A stretch of 21,147 nucleotides of DNA, from positions 1 through 21,147 of the forward strand of contig LSSL01003579.1 in the NCBI GenBank assembly GCA_001953115.1. The letters run 5' to 3'. A model generated the notes under the pieces. It was not told the origin of the DNA. It ran no database searches and saw only the letters and a list, made by a program, of their open reading frames with translations. Below, piece after piece: positions 1-10,690 of this stretch (position 1 is the stretch's first letter; each line of letters begins with the position of its first letter). The DNA is from Smittium mucronatum (Eukaryota > Kickxellomycota > Harpellomycetes > Harpellales > Legeriomycetaceae). Position numbers and translations under genes: made by a program.

Positions 1-1662
1 TGAACATTATTATTATTATTACTATTTATTATAACAAAAATAGTCTCGGTAGTATATATTTTCAAAATATATAAAAAAATAATCTAAAATAAATTTAAAT
101 TTAAAATAAATTCTTTTTTTTTGTTTTTTTTGTACAATCTAAAAAGAATATACCAATTCAAATATAGCTCCAAAAATAATTTCAGATTAAACATTTTTTA
201 TTTAAAAACTTCAATTTAACTATGGAGGTTTTTTTCTTTAGTAACAGTATTAATTCCCACCATTAAAATACCCAATTAAAATATTAGAACAGATTTTTCT
301 GTTCATTTTTTATAAAAAAAAAAAAATAATAATAATTTCAGAGATCTCGAAACATTAAAAACATATTCACAGTCATAAATTTGGAGTTTTTTATGGCTTA
401 TCACATTCAAGAAATTTCATTTCAATCAAGTTATAAAATGGAAAAGACCTTTATTTTGCGTTAAAAATACAATGAAACCCCAATTAATACACACATGTCA
501 ATTTTTTGTGCTTACTATTATTTTTTGAATAAAGTTTCAGATATTTTCACATTTAAAGGTTGTTTTTTATTTTTTAAAAAATAATCGATAATTATCCGAA
601 ATAAAATTTTAAATATTTATTCAAATTTTTAATAAAAAGTCATAAATTTAAATCATTCAGCTAAATTTTTGCTAAAAATATTTGAAAGTGGTATTTTTTA
701 CTGAGAAATAATAAGAAAAAGATTATGAATTTATGCTATATAATTTAGCTTTATTTAAACATTAAAATAGAAAAGGATTATAAATTTCGCAATAATTTGG
801 AGAATTCAATTCAGATTGTTGTTTTTTCCACAATTTGAAAACAGAAGAGGTCAACAATATCTGATGATAATGAGAAAAAAAATATTGAGATTCCATATTA
901 ATATTCAAAATACATGTGTCGTACATAGATTATAAATTAATAAATATTTTATACAAAAAATCTGATTTTTATTCCCCTGATTTTTCAAAAATAGACTAGT
1001 TAATTAGGATATGAAAAATTTATCTAAAGCTATATAAAAATATTTAGAATGTATTTGCCGAATGAAGATGGATTAAAATAAATATAGTTAAAATAACTAT
1101 TATTAATAAAACTTCGCTATATTTCCCAAGTGCGAATAGGGTTGAGGGGGTTTGGGTTTACATGTTTTTTATTTTACTTATAAATAAATAAATTATCAAT
1201 ACTTAAACTAATTTAACTGTCTAAAAAAAGATGTAGAGGACTGTATATATTTTGCTTATATAAAATTTAAATAATTATTAATTATAACTGATATTATGAG
1301 CTTTCTCTGAAAATTTTAATCATAAAATATATTTTAATTTCGATTTTTTTTATTTTAATTTACTTTTTACCTTTGTATTTCGATAAAATTATTAATGTTT
1401 TTATATTTTTAATTTTTGAGACACGTATGATTTTTATTTTTTCATAAATGATTCATATTGAATAAAAAAGGGCTTATGATTTTTGGAATTTGATGAGAAG
1501 CATTATAATTCATTTATAAAAAAATTCTTCGAATTTAAATTTGATTTGAGTTTTCAGTTAATGTATTGAAAAAATAATTTAAGAATTTTTTTTTTTAAAA
1601 AAATACAATATATTTTTAATTATCCATCAATATTTACATGTATTTTGAAACTGGATGGATAT

Positions 1663-1684
1663 AGAATATAGAATATAGAATAAA
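1663..1684. repeat. Short tandem repeat, unit ATAGAAT
   Basis: Three consecutive copies of a 7-base ATAGAAT-type unit are directly visible. It is a small microsatellite-like repeat within the A+T-rich desert, with no sign of function. Confidence 0.7.
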
Positions 1685-2728
1685 TTGCTATTTTTTTTGT
1701 AAATTCCATATCATTTTAAATTTAAATAACCAGTTTCGGTATTATAATCATATAAATATAGTAAAAAACATAAAATCTTGTAAATTTAGTGCATATTATA
1801 TATTTTATAACCTTTTCATATATATTTTCAAGTTAAAATTAAAATTATGGAACTAAAATTTAACTTATATAAGGGATAAAATAAAAATTAAGCTATATTC
1901 ATTAAATATGATGAATTATTTAAGGGATTGATATTTCTTGCACATTGATCTCTAAATCGCAGTTTTTTAAATATATTTTCCCCATCGTTCGGTATAAAAT
2001 TAAAATATATTTATAAAAAATAATGTATTAAAATAAGTAATTTTAATCTTGAATAATGAAAAAATAATGTAAAAAAATCATAATATATATTTTCTCTAAT
2101 TTTTTTAAAAAAATTTAGCCATATCCCTATTTTTTTTTCTTTTAAATTTATTAAAATATTATTTTCTTTAAATTAATGCTATTTCATATTGAAAACGTTT
2201 GTAGCATCAATAAAGAAAATAAATTTTATTAAAATTTGCACTATTATTAAAATAATAATCAAAATATCACTATTTTAATGTACGGATGACTTATTTCTGG
2301 GAAGAAAGTCAAAAATTAGTTCAATAATACTAAAAAATATAATTTATAATTTATAATGACCCAATTAAAATAACAAAATTATTATGGTCCATATAAATCA
2401 TTTACTGGTCTATACAGAAAGTAATATATGTATATGATAGCTTAATTCAAATATTACATAAATTATATCTAGAGAAAGTACAAAAAAAAAACGTCTATAT
2501 ATGCAAAGACTAAAAAAAATAAAAACCGAGACTAAAATCAAAATTTAAATCCAGATGAATTTTCTTTAAAAATACAATAAAAGAAACGATAAGAAGGGTG
2601 GTATTTTACCCCAATATACGTTTTTTTTTAAAAAAATTCTGTTTCGCGTTATTTTATACTTTTAATTATATTTAATATATTATATTATGGTATTTAAAAC
2701 ATAATTATCCAGCAAAATGATCAATGGT

Positions 2729-2744
2729 AATATATATATATATT
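2729..2744. repeat. (TA)n microsatellite
   Basis: Alternating TA tract of about 14 bases. Two similar tracts follow at 2817-2833 and 3047-3061, so three TA tracts of similar length lie within about 330 bases. These are ordinary simple repeats in A+T-rich DNA. Confidence 0.75.
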
Positions 2745-2816
2745 TGTGGTTTAATGTATATAAATACACATTTTTTTAATCATACACACCAATTGTTGAA
2801 ATTTCACAAAGAGTAA

Positions 2817-2833
2817 TATATATATATATATAT
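2817..2833. repeat. (TA)n microsatellite
   Basis: Alternating AT/TA tract, the longest of the three in this part of the window. Confidence 0.75.
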
Positions 2834-3030
2834 TCCAATTAACGTAAATTTAGCGGAAAAATAAATTTTATTTGTAAAAAGATAAGAATAACTTATTTAA
2901 ACAAGACTTGGAGACAAAAAAAAAATAGTAAAAAACTCTAAAAAAATAAAATATTTATATATGTCTAGGAGAAATAAAAGATGATGGGTTGAGTATGAAT
3001 ATTTCTAATGTACAGCCTCAACACCACCCA

Positions 3031-3061
3031 AATAATAATAATAATGTATATATATATATAT
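3031..3061. repeat. (AAT)n followed by (TA)n compound microsatellite
   Basis: About five AAT units run into an alternating TA tract. A compound simple repeat in non-coding DNA. Confidence 0.75.
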
Positions 3062-5810
3062 TGGAGTTCTGTTTCCAAAACTTGAGGCGAATTTTTATCA
3101 TTTTATCAAAATAAAATTACAGTTTTAGTTCTCGATTAAAGGGTTATAAAAATATAAATTTTAAACGGTAAATCTTTAATGGAAATTTTTAAAACTAATT
3201 TTATTTCCAAGAAAAATAAAGTTAAAAACATTTAGGCAGATAGATGCTTACTTCTTGGGGGAGGGGGGTATATAAACAGAGGATAAATAATAACAATTGA
3301 TATAAAAAGGAAAATCAAAGACAATAAAAGGGTAAGAAAAAAAAATTCATAAGCGGAAAATAAATTATTAAAAAGAGACCGACTTTATATCCAGGGGTTT
3401 AAATAGAATCAAATGCGTATATTCATTATACCAGACCCCAATCAAACATAGTTCATTTTAGATAAAATATTTCGACTAATATCAGTACTTTTACTGCATA
3501 TAATGTTTATATGTTTGCACCAATGAGAAGAAGGGGGATTTTTCGGGACGGGTTTAGAAAAAAAAAATAGCTACTTTAAATAAAATAAAGTATTTGTTAT
3601 TTAAAGTGGAGTATTTACAAATGGTTTTAACTTTTAATATGCGATATTTTTGTCTTAACAGAGCCGAAATTTTCATGAATACAATAAAGATCATGTTTGA
3701 AATAATTTAATCAAGTACGACAATATCTATATTTTTTTTTTTTTGAAATTTTTTTTTATCTTTTTAAATATTTACAAAAAATCATCATCCCGAAAAAAAA
3801 AGGATATATGATTAACAGTATTATTGCTATTAAAAAAACCACGAGAAGCGTCTAAAATAGAAAATGAAATACTATTAGGCGATTTACGTATTGAAAAATA
3901 AAAATAAATCATGGTTCTGTAATGTATATATTTCCAAAATTAAAGTGAATGCGTCCGAAAAAAAAAAAAAAAAAACATTTAATAAATGGCGGAATGTATT
4001 TTTCATGGAAATGTTTACAACTTGGCAAATGATTCTTCAACGCGTGAATTTAAATTTATAATTTCTGTGGAAATATCGCATTGATAAATCTCTAGATATT
4101 TTCTGAAGGTATTAATAGTCCAAATTCAATAAGAGTATTTAAATGTAAAAGAAAATTAAAACAAACAAGAATTTTTTTTTTTTTTTCTTGATTAGAGTTG
4201 AAAATGGGATAAAAAAAAAAAACAAAACAAAAATAATGGAATGGAATTTTGGATATAAATGAATGTAAATCCGAGTCTCATATTAAAAAAACATTCAAGG
4301 GTATATAAAGATGGGATTTGAATTGTTCTCCATTGATAGATTTTTTTTTTTATAAAAAAATTATAGAAAATAAATGGAATTAAAGTCATTTATATCATTT
4401 TTATGGTAGGGTTTTTTTTGTAATATTTATGGATTTATAAAAAAATGAAGGGGGTTGGGTTGGTGATGCTGAAAAATTATTAAATGGGTTTATAAAGTCT
4501 AGTGGTGATATAGAAAATTGATGGAAAGTCATGAATGATTGAAAAAAAAAGAGAAAAAAATGGAATAAGTGTTTGATAATGTACACCAAAATACAATGCA
4601 AGTTCGTATAGTAATCAGAAATATAACCTGTTTTGGCCAATTTAAATAGTAAGACTGCGTTTTTTTGAGGGAGCTAGTATAATAGAGAACACCAACTTGG
4701 TATTATTTTATTGAGTGTAATGGCTTTCAAAATTTTTATGTAGAGCATTGTATAATTTGAAGAAAAAAAAAAGATACTCGATATATATATACACTCAAAA
4801 TAGTAAATAATAGGAATTGTTTTTATTCGAGCAGTTAATTTTTAATGTAAAAGATATTGCAGATATTTTCAGAACCAAGAATATTTGACTCTGAACAAAA
4901 GTTTTGGAATTAGACAGGAGATAAATGTTACATAATGACAGCAAAATGGTGCGTTTTGATTAAGAACGGATTATTTAAAGCATCAAACGAATTTGAACTG
5001 TTCATAATTGCTAAAATATAGTGCATTCTATAAACCATAAACTAGAAGCAAAACACAAAACAAGGAAAAAATCATAAAAAAGAAAGTGGTTTGGAGGTTA
5101 TAAAAAATAAATAAAAGATTTGATTGTGGATATAAAGATTCCCGAAACCTAAAAAAATTGGTACCTAATCAGGTTTATTTTAAAAATTGATTTTTACTTT
5201 TATTTAAACCAAAAAAAAAAAAAAAAAGGCATATTTAAATGGAGATACTATTGGTTCAATATTTCTCTTTTTTTTTAAAAAAGAAAAATCGATCCAAGAC
5301 TAGGCAAATTCATTACCGCGAAATTGCATTGATGCGATTACTAGAAGAAGAAGTTAAAAAAAAAAGAAAAGCAACTTTTAAATTGAATTATTTCGTGATT
5401 GTTATTTCTAAACTTTCACGTTTAAGCTAAAAAGAAAAGAACGGAGATAGATTTTAAATCAAATGGGTAATGGATCTCCAAAACGGGAAATTTAGGGCTT
5501 TACAATCTCCGAAAAAGTAAATGGATGGAAATATATATGTTTTTCTCGCTCTCTTGCTCAATATTAAAGTTTCGTTTGATTTTATATTTGGTAATCAACT
5601 GGATTAAAGCGAGAAAAAAAAAAGCTGCTAAATATACAAGTTTTAATGACTGGAGTTGGAATGGATATTCATAGTTTATTTTGGAATTCTCTAGAGATTT
5701 GTTCAATAATCTATTTTTAAATTGGTTTATTTTTCATAATTATGTAAAGAAAATAAACGGATATTTAGGGTTATAAAGCGTATTGGAAAATGGAGGCGGA
5801 GAAAGTTTTT

Positions 5811-5876
5811 CTCACTTCACCCCACCCACCCTTTTTTTTTTATGGCTTTGACGGTGGGGTGCGTGGCAGGGAGTGA
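5811..5876. repeat. Imperfect inverted repeat able to form a hairpin
   Basis: CACCCCACC at 5818-5826 is perfectly complementary to GGTGGGGTG at 5853-5861, and CTCACT at 5811-5816 pairs with AGTGAG at 5871-5876. An unpaired base on one side and about nine on the other separate the two stems. The loop contains a T-run. It stands out because the flanks are A+T-rich. No gene end lies beside it, so a terminator reading is not supported. It could be a relic of a small inverted-repeat element. Confidence 0.55.
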
Positions 5877-6540
5877 GTTTGTGATTCAGACGGAAACAAA
5901 AAGTCGGTTTAGTATTGCAAATTATTGACTGTTAGGGAAAATATATTTATTTAGAGCTTTGATTTGCTAGTAGTTGGCGACATACTATTAGTTTAAATAT
6001 CAATAACATCCAATAAATATTCAGAAATATTAACTTTCTACAATAAACCCTTCTGTTGGCTTTAAAAATATGTAGCTTTATATAAGAGAGGTTTTATTGG
6101 GTACTGCAAATAGATGGATGGATTTGTAATATATTGAATGCGATTGGATGGAACAAGAGCTCCGACGTGCGAGCAAAAAAAAGTAGTTCGAAGTGGGGCG
6201 ATTTGCACTTTATCAAGAGAGAGATGACTTTTCAAAAAAAGCGATTCGTGCAAGTAGCAGGAGCGTGAAAAGACAGGGTTTTATAGGCTGAGCGAAGATT
6301 AAATAGATTCTTGCACTTTGCTGGATAGTTTTGCTGAAACCTAAATTTAAATATTGCCAGTAATTCGCTAAAAAGCAGCAGTTTGTGTTTGGACAAATTA
6401 GTAAAGGGGCGCCAATCAGGTGCCTGGATTTGGGGGGTATGTGTCAGTTGCGGAAACTGGCCGAGTTGCCAGACATTAAGACTCTTCATTTTTTATTTAC
6501 TCACCAAAGTCACTCTGGAAAAAAGGGATGGATGGGGGAA

Positions 6541-6570
6541 AGGAGTGGAGCGGAGTGGAGTGGGACGGAA
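6541..6570. repeat. GGAGT-rich short tandem repeat
   Basis: Imperfect repeats of a GGAGTGGAGC-like unit form a purine-only stretch. It interrupts otherwise mixed sequence and is the G-rich counterpart of the C-rich tract at 6880-6923. No function is assigned. Confidence 0.55.
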
Positions 6571-6879
6571 TGGGGGTCAAAAAAGCGCCTCGTTTTTAAC
6601 CTCGCATACTGGGAGCCCTTTTTTAAGTGTATTAAAAACAGCCACATAAAAAATAAAAAAAATGAGCTTATTGTCCAAAGTCTATTGGTCAGGGCTTTTA
6701 CATTTTTCAAAATCAAATTAATAAATTAGTTTGCGGCAAACTAGTCGAAATTTGGGTGTTGGAACCAAAAGCGTATAGTTATATTCAAAAGAGTTCATTT
6801 AATTTTTATGATCTTTCCAACTTACGTCACGGCGAATTTTTCACTTTATTGAAATCGGGATTATAAAAGACTACTTTAT

Positions 6880-6923
6880 CCCCCCCCCCCTCACCTCACC
6901 TCACCTCACCTCCCTCCCTCCTC
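6880..6923. repeat. C11 run plus (TCACC)4 and CCT-rich tract
   Basis: Eleven C residues are followed by four TCACC units and a CTCCCTCCCTCCTC segment, giving a pyrimidine-only strand about 300 bases upstream of the ATG at 7224. Such polypyrimidine tracts are common in fungal promoters. A regulatory role is inferred from position only. Confidence 0.6.
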
Positions 6924-7223
6924 AAACTAATAAAATTACAGCTGGTTCGTATATTGAGAGGTCTTTTTTTTTTTTTTTTTGCAGAGCCTTAAAAGATACT
7001 TGCACCCAATTTTTTTTTTTTATTGGAACGTATCGATAATATTGGCATATATCCCAGCTCTCTCCCCCTTTCTTTTTTTTTTTTCTAATGTTGCTAGTGG
7101 ATGCCTTTTTGAACGGAGAACTTTACTATAGAGGGTTATTTTTATCAAACAACAAAAGGAAACGGGTACTGCCGGCTCCAATATAAAAAATTCTATTTTT
7201 CATCATAAACGAGTAAACCAAAG

Positions 7224-8725
7224 ATGCATATATCACTGGCAACCCAGTCGGTTATTTTGCTTTCTTCGTGTGTGCTGGGTTGGGGCTTCGATTTGTACGT
7301 CTTCAAATGTATGGAAATCGAGGTGTTTAGCATAATGGGAATAAATATTAGGCACAGGACCAAGAATTCGGTTTACAGATTATCCACTTTGTTCCTCGGC
7401 TGTTTACTCCTTCTTTATTCCTTTGCCTTTAATTATCTCCAAAACAGCTCTGCTTCTAATCATGACAAGAAAAAGTACCAAGCCGTGATGTTTTTTCTTT
7501 TGTTTATCTACATTTGTCTGCCCACCCGGCGCTTTTTCGGAAACCTCCGGTTTTCCTTTTTAAGGTACAGGGTCCATACCATACCTAAAAAAAAAAACTT
7601 GCTAAACCTATTTTACCTGTCTTATTTATTTATTTTTTTCCTTTTCTTCTTAATAATCCAATTTTTTGTTATAAAAAAATTAGGACTTTAGGTCGGGTAT
7701 TCAACATGTTCTCCGTATGCAAAACAGAATTCTCAGATGTGGTTTTTGCTGATATCCTAACCAGTTGCTCAAAAGTATTTGCTGACTTGGCTAATGTTTC
7801 CTACGTCATTTACCAAACCCTAAAGCGCAAACCCGATCTTGGAGCTCAGGCTGAACTCAAGAAATTGCTAGGTCTAGAAAACGATTCAAAATCAATCAGC
7901 TACATCCGTTCGCCGCTAGTTAACCCAACAATCACCTGGTAAGGACCAAATACACTCATCTTTTCAATATATTCCGTTTTACATTTACTTTTGCTTTTTA
8001 TTTACAAGTATCCCGTACTTGATTCGGCTGAAACAGTGTGTATGCGACTTTTACTTGTCTCCACGGGGAAGCATCGAGCGGAGACGTCATTTAGCAAACG
8101 CAATAAAGTACTTTTCTTCTTTCCCCGTCATTTTCTTGTCCGCTTTCCAAAAGGACTATTTCAAGAGCAACGAGTACAGCCAAGACTGGTTCTTGCGTTT
8201 CCTCTTCTACACTTGGTAAACCTTTCAACTTTTCTTACCTTCTCTCTCTATCCTTTAACTATTAAAAGAAGAAAAAAAAGCCAATTATTTCCCTTTACTT
8301 GTACTTTTAGGCTCTTTTCGGCAATTTTCAATTCTCTGTACTCGTTCTACTGGGACATAACGTTCGATTGGGGATTAGGCAATTTAAAACAATGGAACTT
8401 GTCTGAATTCGTCTATACGGTTTTTAATATCGACCATCCGGGCCTTCCCCTCGACTCAAAGTCTACTCCATCCCTTCCTCAGTATTCCCAATCTGTTCCC
8501 TATGACGGCCCTTTCTTGCTGCGCAAGAACTTGGTTTTCAAGTACCCTTCGCTGTACTACCTAGTAATAGTACTCGACTTTGTGCTAAGGGCCACTTGGA
8601 CCATCAAGCTGTCTTCCCATATCACAATTGACAGCATTCCTTACTCTGGGTTCATCTTGGGTGCCCTTGAAATCTTTAGACGATGCATGTGGATCCTATT
8701 TAGAGTCGAAAAAGAGGCCGTTTGA
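7224..8725 (+). CDS. ERD1: Erd1-like EXS-domain Golgi membrane protein
   Basis: Four exons: 7224-7564, 7684-7938, 8009-8215 and 8311-8725 (introns of 119, 70 and 95 bases, all GT-AG, phases agree), giving 405 residues. The start follows an in-frame TAA 15 bases upstream. EXS-family landmarks appear in order. Hydrophobic helices occupy exon 1. SDVVFADILTS lies at residues 131-141, the IPYLIRLKQC segment at 200-209 and HLANAIKYFSSFP from 226. LYSFYWDITFDWGLG follows at 277-291, then a helix containing LDFVLRATW, and the family-typical EIFRRCMWILFRVEKEA at the C terminus. There is no SPX domain, and the length is close to yeast Erd1 (about 360), so Erd1 fits better than SYG1/XPR1. In yeast, Erd1 is a Golgi protein needed for glycosylation, phosphate recycling and retention of ER-resident proteins. 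Function here is inferred from family. The exon 1/exon 2 junction is the least certain; it restores a continuous LRTLGRVF segment. Confidence 0.85.
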
Positions 8726-9038
8726 TCCTTTTCCTTTCTTTCCATTATCAACCTGACATCCCAATCCATTTTTCTAAATCTCGAATGAAACACCAACTCC
8801 ATTCATTACCACTATCAACCCAACTGTGTTTTTTTTTATTCTTTATTTATTTTCTTTCTCTTTTTTTTTTTTTTAAATTTTTTTATTCCAATAAATCAGT
8901 ACTGCAATATTATTCATTACAGCTAACATCAATGTCTAGAACTAATCTAATGGATATATGCGAATAAAAGCAATAGGAAACATGAACATTGGTACAAGAA
9001 AAAAGAGGCGATAATACAGGACGGAACAGTATTATTCT
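8726..9038. other. Convergent intergenic region with 3'-end signals
   Basis: About 310 bases lie between the stop codons of the EXS-domain gene (+) and the Rec114-like gene (-). It contains T-rich tracts, an AATAAA-type word on + at about 8965, which could serve the upstream gene, and TTTATT words (AATAAA on -) around 8838-8885, which could serve the opposite gene. The weak open frame here is pyrimidine-rich low-complexity sequence and is not called. Confidence 0.5.
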
Positions 9039-10639
9039 CTAAATCAAACTTTCAATTCTGTCTACTAAATTCATAAAATTTGGGTCTTTTAGGTACGCAG
9101 ATATTCTAGAAATCAGTTCAGAGTCAGAATCTAATAATGCCTGGTTGAAATCATCCTGATTATGGGAAAGTGGTGTTTGGTTGTGGTTATTGGTAGAATT
9201 TTGAGTATGTTTGAATACTGGATTGTAAGGCTTTGTAATGTTAGTGTTTATTTTTGTTACTGGCGTCTGGTTGACTGACTGGGATTTGGATTCTAGCTGG
9301 GAGAATCTGTTATCCAGGGTGTTCCTTTTCAGTACTGGGTTTGCGCTTGTAGATTCAGCAATCCGCGATGGAAAAGCTGAATGTGTTTGAGAGAGCATTA
9401 TATCTTCGGCAGGAATACAATTGCCCATATTGGGAGGTTCCATGCCATAGTTTGAGAAATAGTTTTTAGGGTTTAGTTGAGATGAACTAATGAATCCAAT
9501 ATCATGTCTAGAATTTGGTATTGGAATAGGCTGGTTTTTTTGGCTGGCTTCTAGCTGGGACAGTTCGTCTCTGAACCCAGCGATTGAAACGTTTCTAGAA
9601 ATAATACCGACATTATCTTGAGGTTGGATGTTGTTTCCAGAAAACGAATCAATGCTATTTTTGGACTGGATAATGTTTCCTGAAACTGGTTTGTTTTTAA
9701 CACGCTTTTCGCATTCTATACCCATAATACTGATTTCACTTATAAACATATCGATTTCTGCAGGGGTTTCAAAAACAAAATTCATTACAACTGTGAGAGA
9801 ACCCACTCCGGTATTAAATATTATTCGAGGTTGATTGATTTGCTCATTTGGAGCCAGTCCATACTCCAATTTGGAGGATGAAGCGGGGGAGGGTTGCGAG
9901 TGCGATACCCTGCACCCAATGACTTTATCGCTATATACGATTTTAGGACTCTGTTTTTGGTTAGAGTTATATCCGGAACTGTTTTCCATCCATAATGGGA
10001 TGATGGCCTATATGGTATTAAATGATTATAATTTCACACTATTTTTTTATAATTTAAAAGAAGGTAGCGATGGAAAGGGTTATTTTTTTTAAAAAAAAAT
10101 TGTAACAGAAAGGAATAATTAAAATTTCAGTTGGCTTATTCTTCCCCTACACATTATCTTGATCTTTTAAACTTTTAGCAATTTTAATTATAAGGTTAAT
10201 TGTGGATAGAGTTGCAAGAAATTGTACTTACAATCAGATGAGAAATTGAGCCAGACTGAGAACTCTCTACATAAAGTTCAGATTTAATGGAGGATTGATC
10301 GGGAGAACTTATTCTCATGGTTTTGGAAAGGGGCTCTACATAGAGATACACGTTATTGTAAACATTTTTAGGGGCGTTATCTCGCTGAGTCGATTCTTGA
10401 GTAGTAAGGACATCCTGTATAATAAATTTTCTCAAAAGATACATTTTAGAGAAATTTACAAAGCGATCAGTGATTTTTATTTTAAACATATCAGGATCAA
10501 AGAGTTTATATATACCCCAAAAACTTCTATTGATGCGGTTATGAGGTTTGACATCCTTGTTTATCTTTTTATATAGGAGTTGATACAGCTTGAGGTCGTT
10601 AATAGGTTTACATAGAAAAGTACAAGAAAAAGAAATTTC
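9039..10639 (-). CDS. REC114: Rec114-like meiotic recombination protein (5' end unresolved)
   Basis: Minus-strand gene. The 3' exon runs 10007 to 9039. The upstream exon ends at 10232 at a GTAAGT donor and is open back to 10639. The 224-base intron ends in ATATAG, and both phases are 0. The reconstructed part is 458 residues. Residues 41-70 (W-x-I-Y, then beta-strand pattern MFKIKITDRFVNF and LLRKFIIQD) and the segment near LTVVMNFVFETPAEIDMFISEIS fit the N-terminal PH-like fold of Rec114. A roughly 200-residue Asn/Ser/Gln-rich disordered stretch follows. The last residues, YLKDPNFMNLVDRIESLI, match the conserved C-terminal helix of that family (L-x-D-x-x-F-x-x-x-V-x-x-(V/I)-E), which binds Mei4. 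Rec114 promotes Spo11 double-strand breaks in meiosis. The exon has no ATG before 10489 and is preceded by an in-frame TAG at 10642-10640, so the start is unknown: a first exon may join at the TTTAG acceptor. The family call rests on pattern and architecture only. Confidence 0.55.
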
Positions 10640-10642
10640 CTA

Positions 10643-10690
10643 AATAGGAGCTGTATAGTAAATGCTGAAGCCAAAACTATAAATATTCAT
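10643..10690 (-). other. 16-codon ATG frame ending in TAG, in frame with the Rec114-like exon
   Basis: On the minus strand an ATG at 10690 opens a frame (MNIYSFGFSIYYTAPI) that stops at TAG 10642-10640, immediately before the 142-codon open exon in the same frame. An in-frame TAA lies two codons above the ATG. It could be the true N terminus separated by a mis-sequenced or mutated codon. Other readings are a translated upstream frame, or 3' intron sequence ending in the TTTAG acceptor. I cannot decide from sequence alone. Confidence 0.3.

Larger units (their letters stand above)
1..5780. other. A+T-rich gene desert
   Basis: Extremely A+T-rich sequence dominated by A and T homopolymers, TA dinucleotide runs and short A/T words. 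Open frames exist on both strands (for example around 4192-4640 and 5239-5430), but their translations are Phe/Lys/Ile/Asn-rich low-complexity strings with no domain I recognise. They also lack the balanced base composition of the real exons further right. I see no tRNA, rRNA, terminal inverted repeats or transposase pieces. It most likely represents intergenic DNA or fully decayed sequence. A short non-coding RNA or regulatory element could be missed by eye. Confidence 0.7.
5781..7223. other. Mixed-composition region upstream of the EXS-domain gene
   Basis: Composition changes from pure A+T-rich to a patchwork containing G+C-rich islands (about 5790-5885, 6135-6200 and 6370-6620). Overlapping open frames occur on both strands between 6232 and 6729, but their translations disagree in character and I recognise no domain, so I do not call a gene. 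The last 400 bases before the ATG at 7224 hold a C-run with TCACC repeats and a TTACGTCA motif at about 6823-6830, which resembles an ATF/CREB-type bZIP site. This is plausibly the promoter region of the downstream gene, but that is inference. Confidence 0.5.

Noticed and set aside
4192..4640. Minus-strand open frames rich in Phe and Leu
   Set aside because: They are translations of A-runs and purine-rich DNA and have no domain or credible gene context.
6383..6729. Two overlapping plus-strand open frames and a minus-strand frame as possible genes
   Set aside because: The translations are unrelated to any family I recognise. The frames overlap each other on both strands and include a purine repeat that generates the apparent coding.
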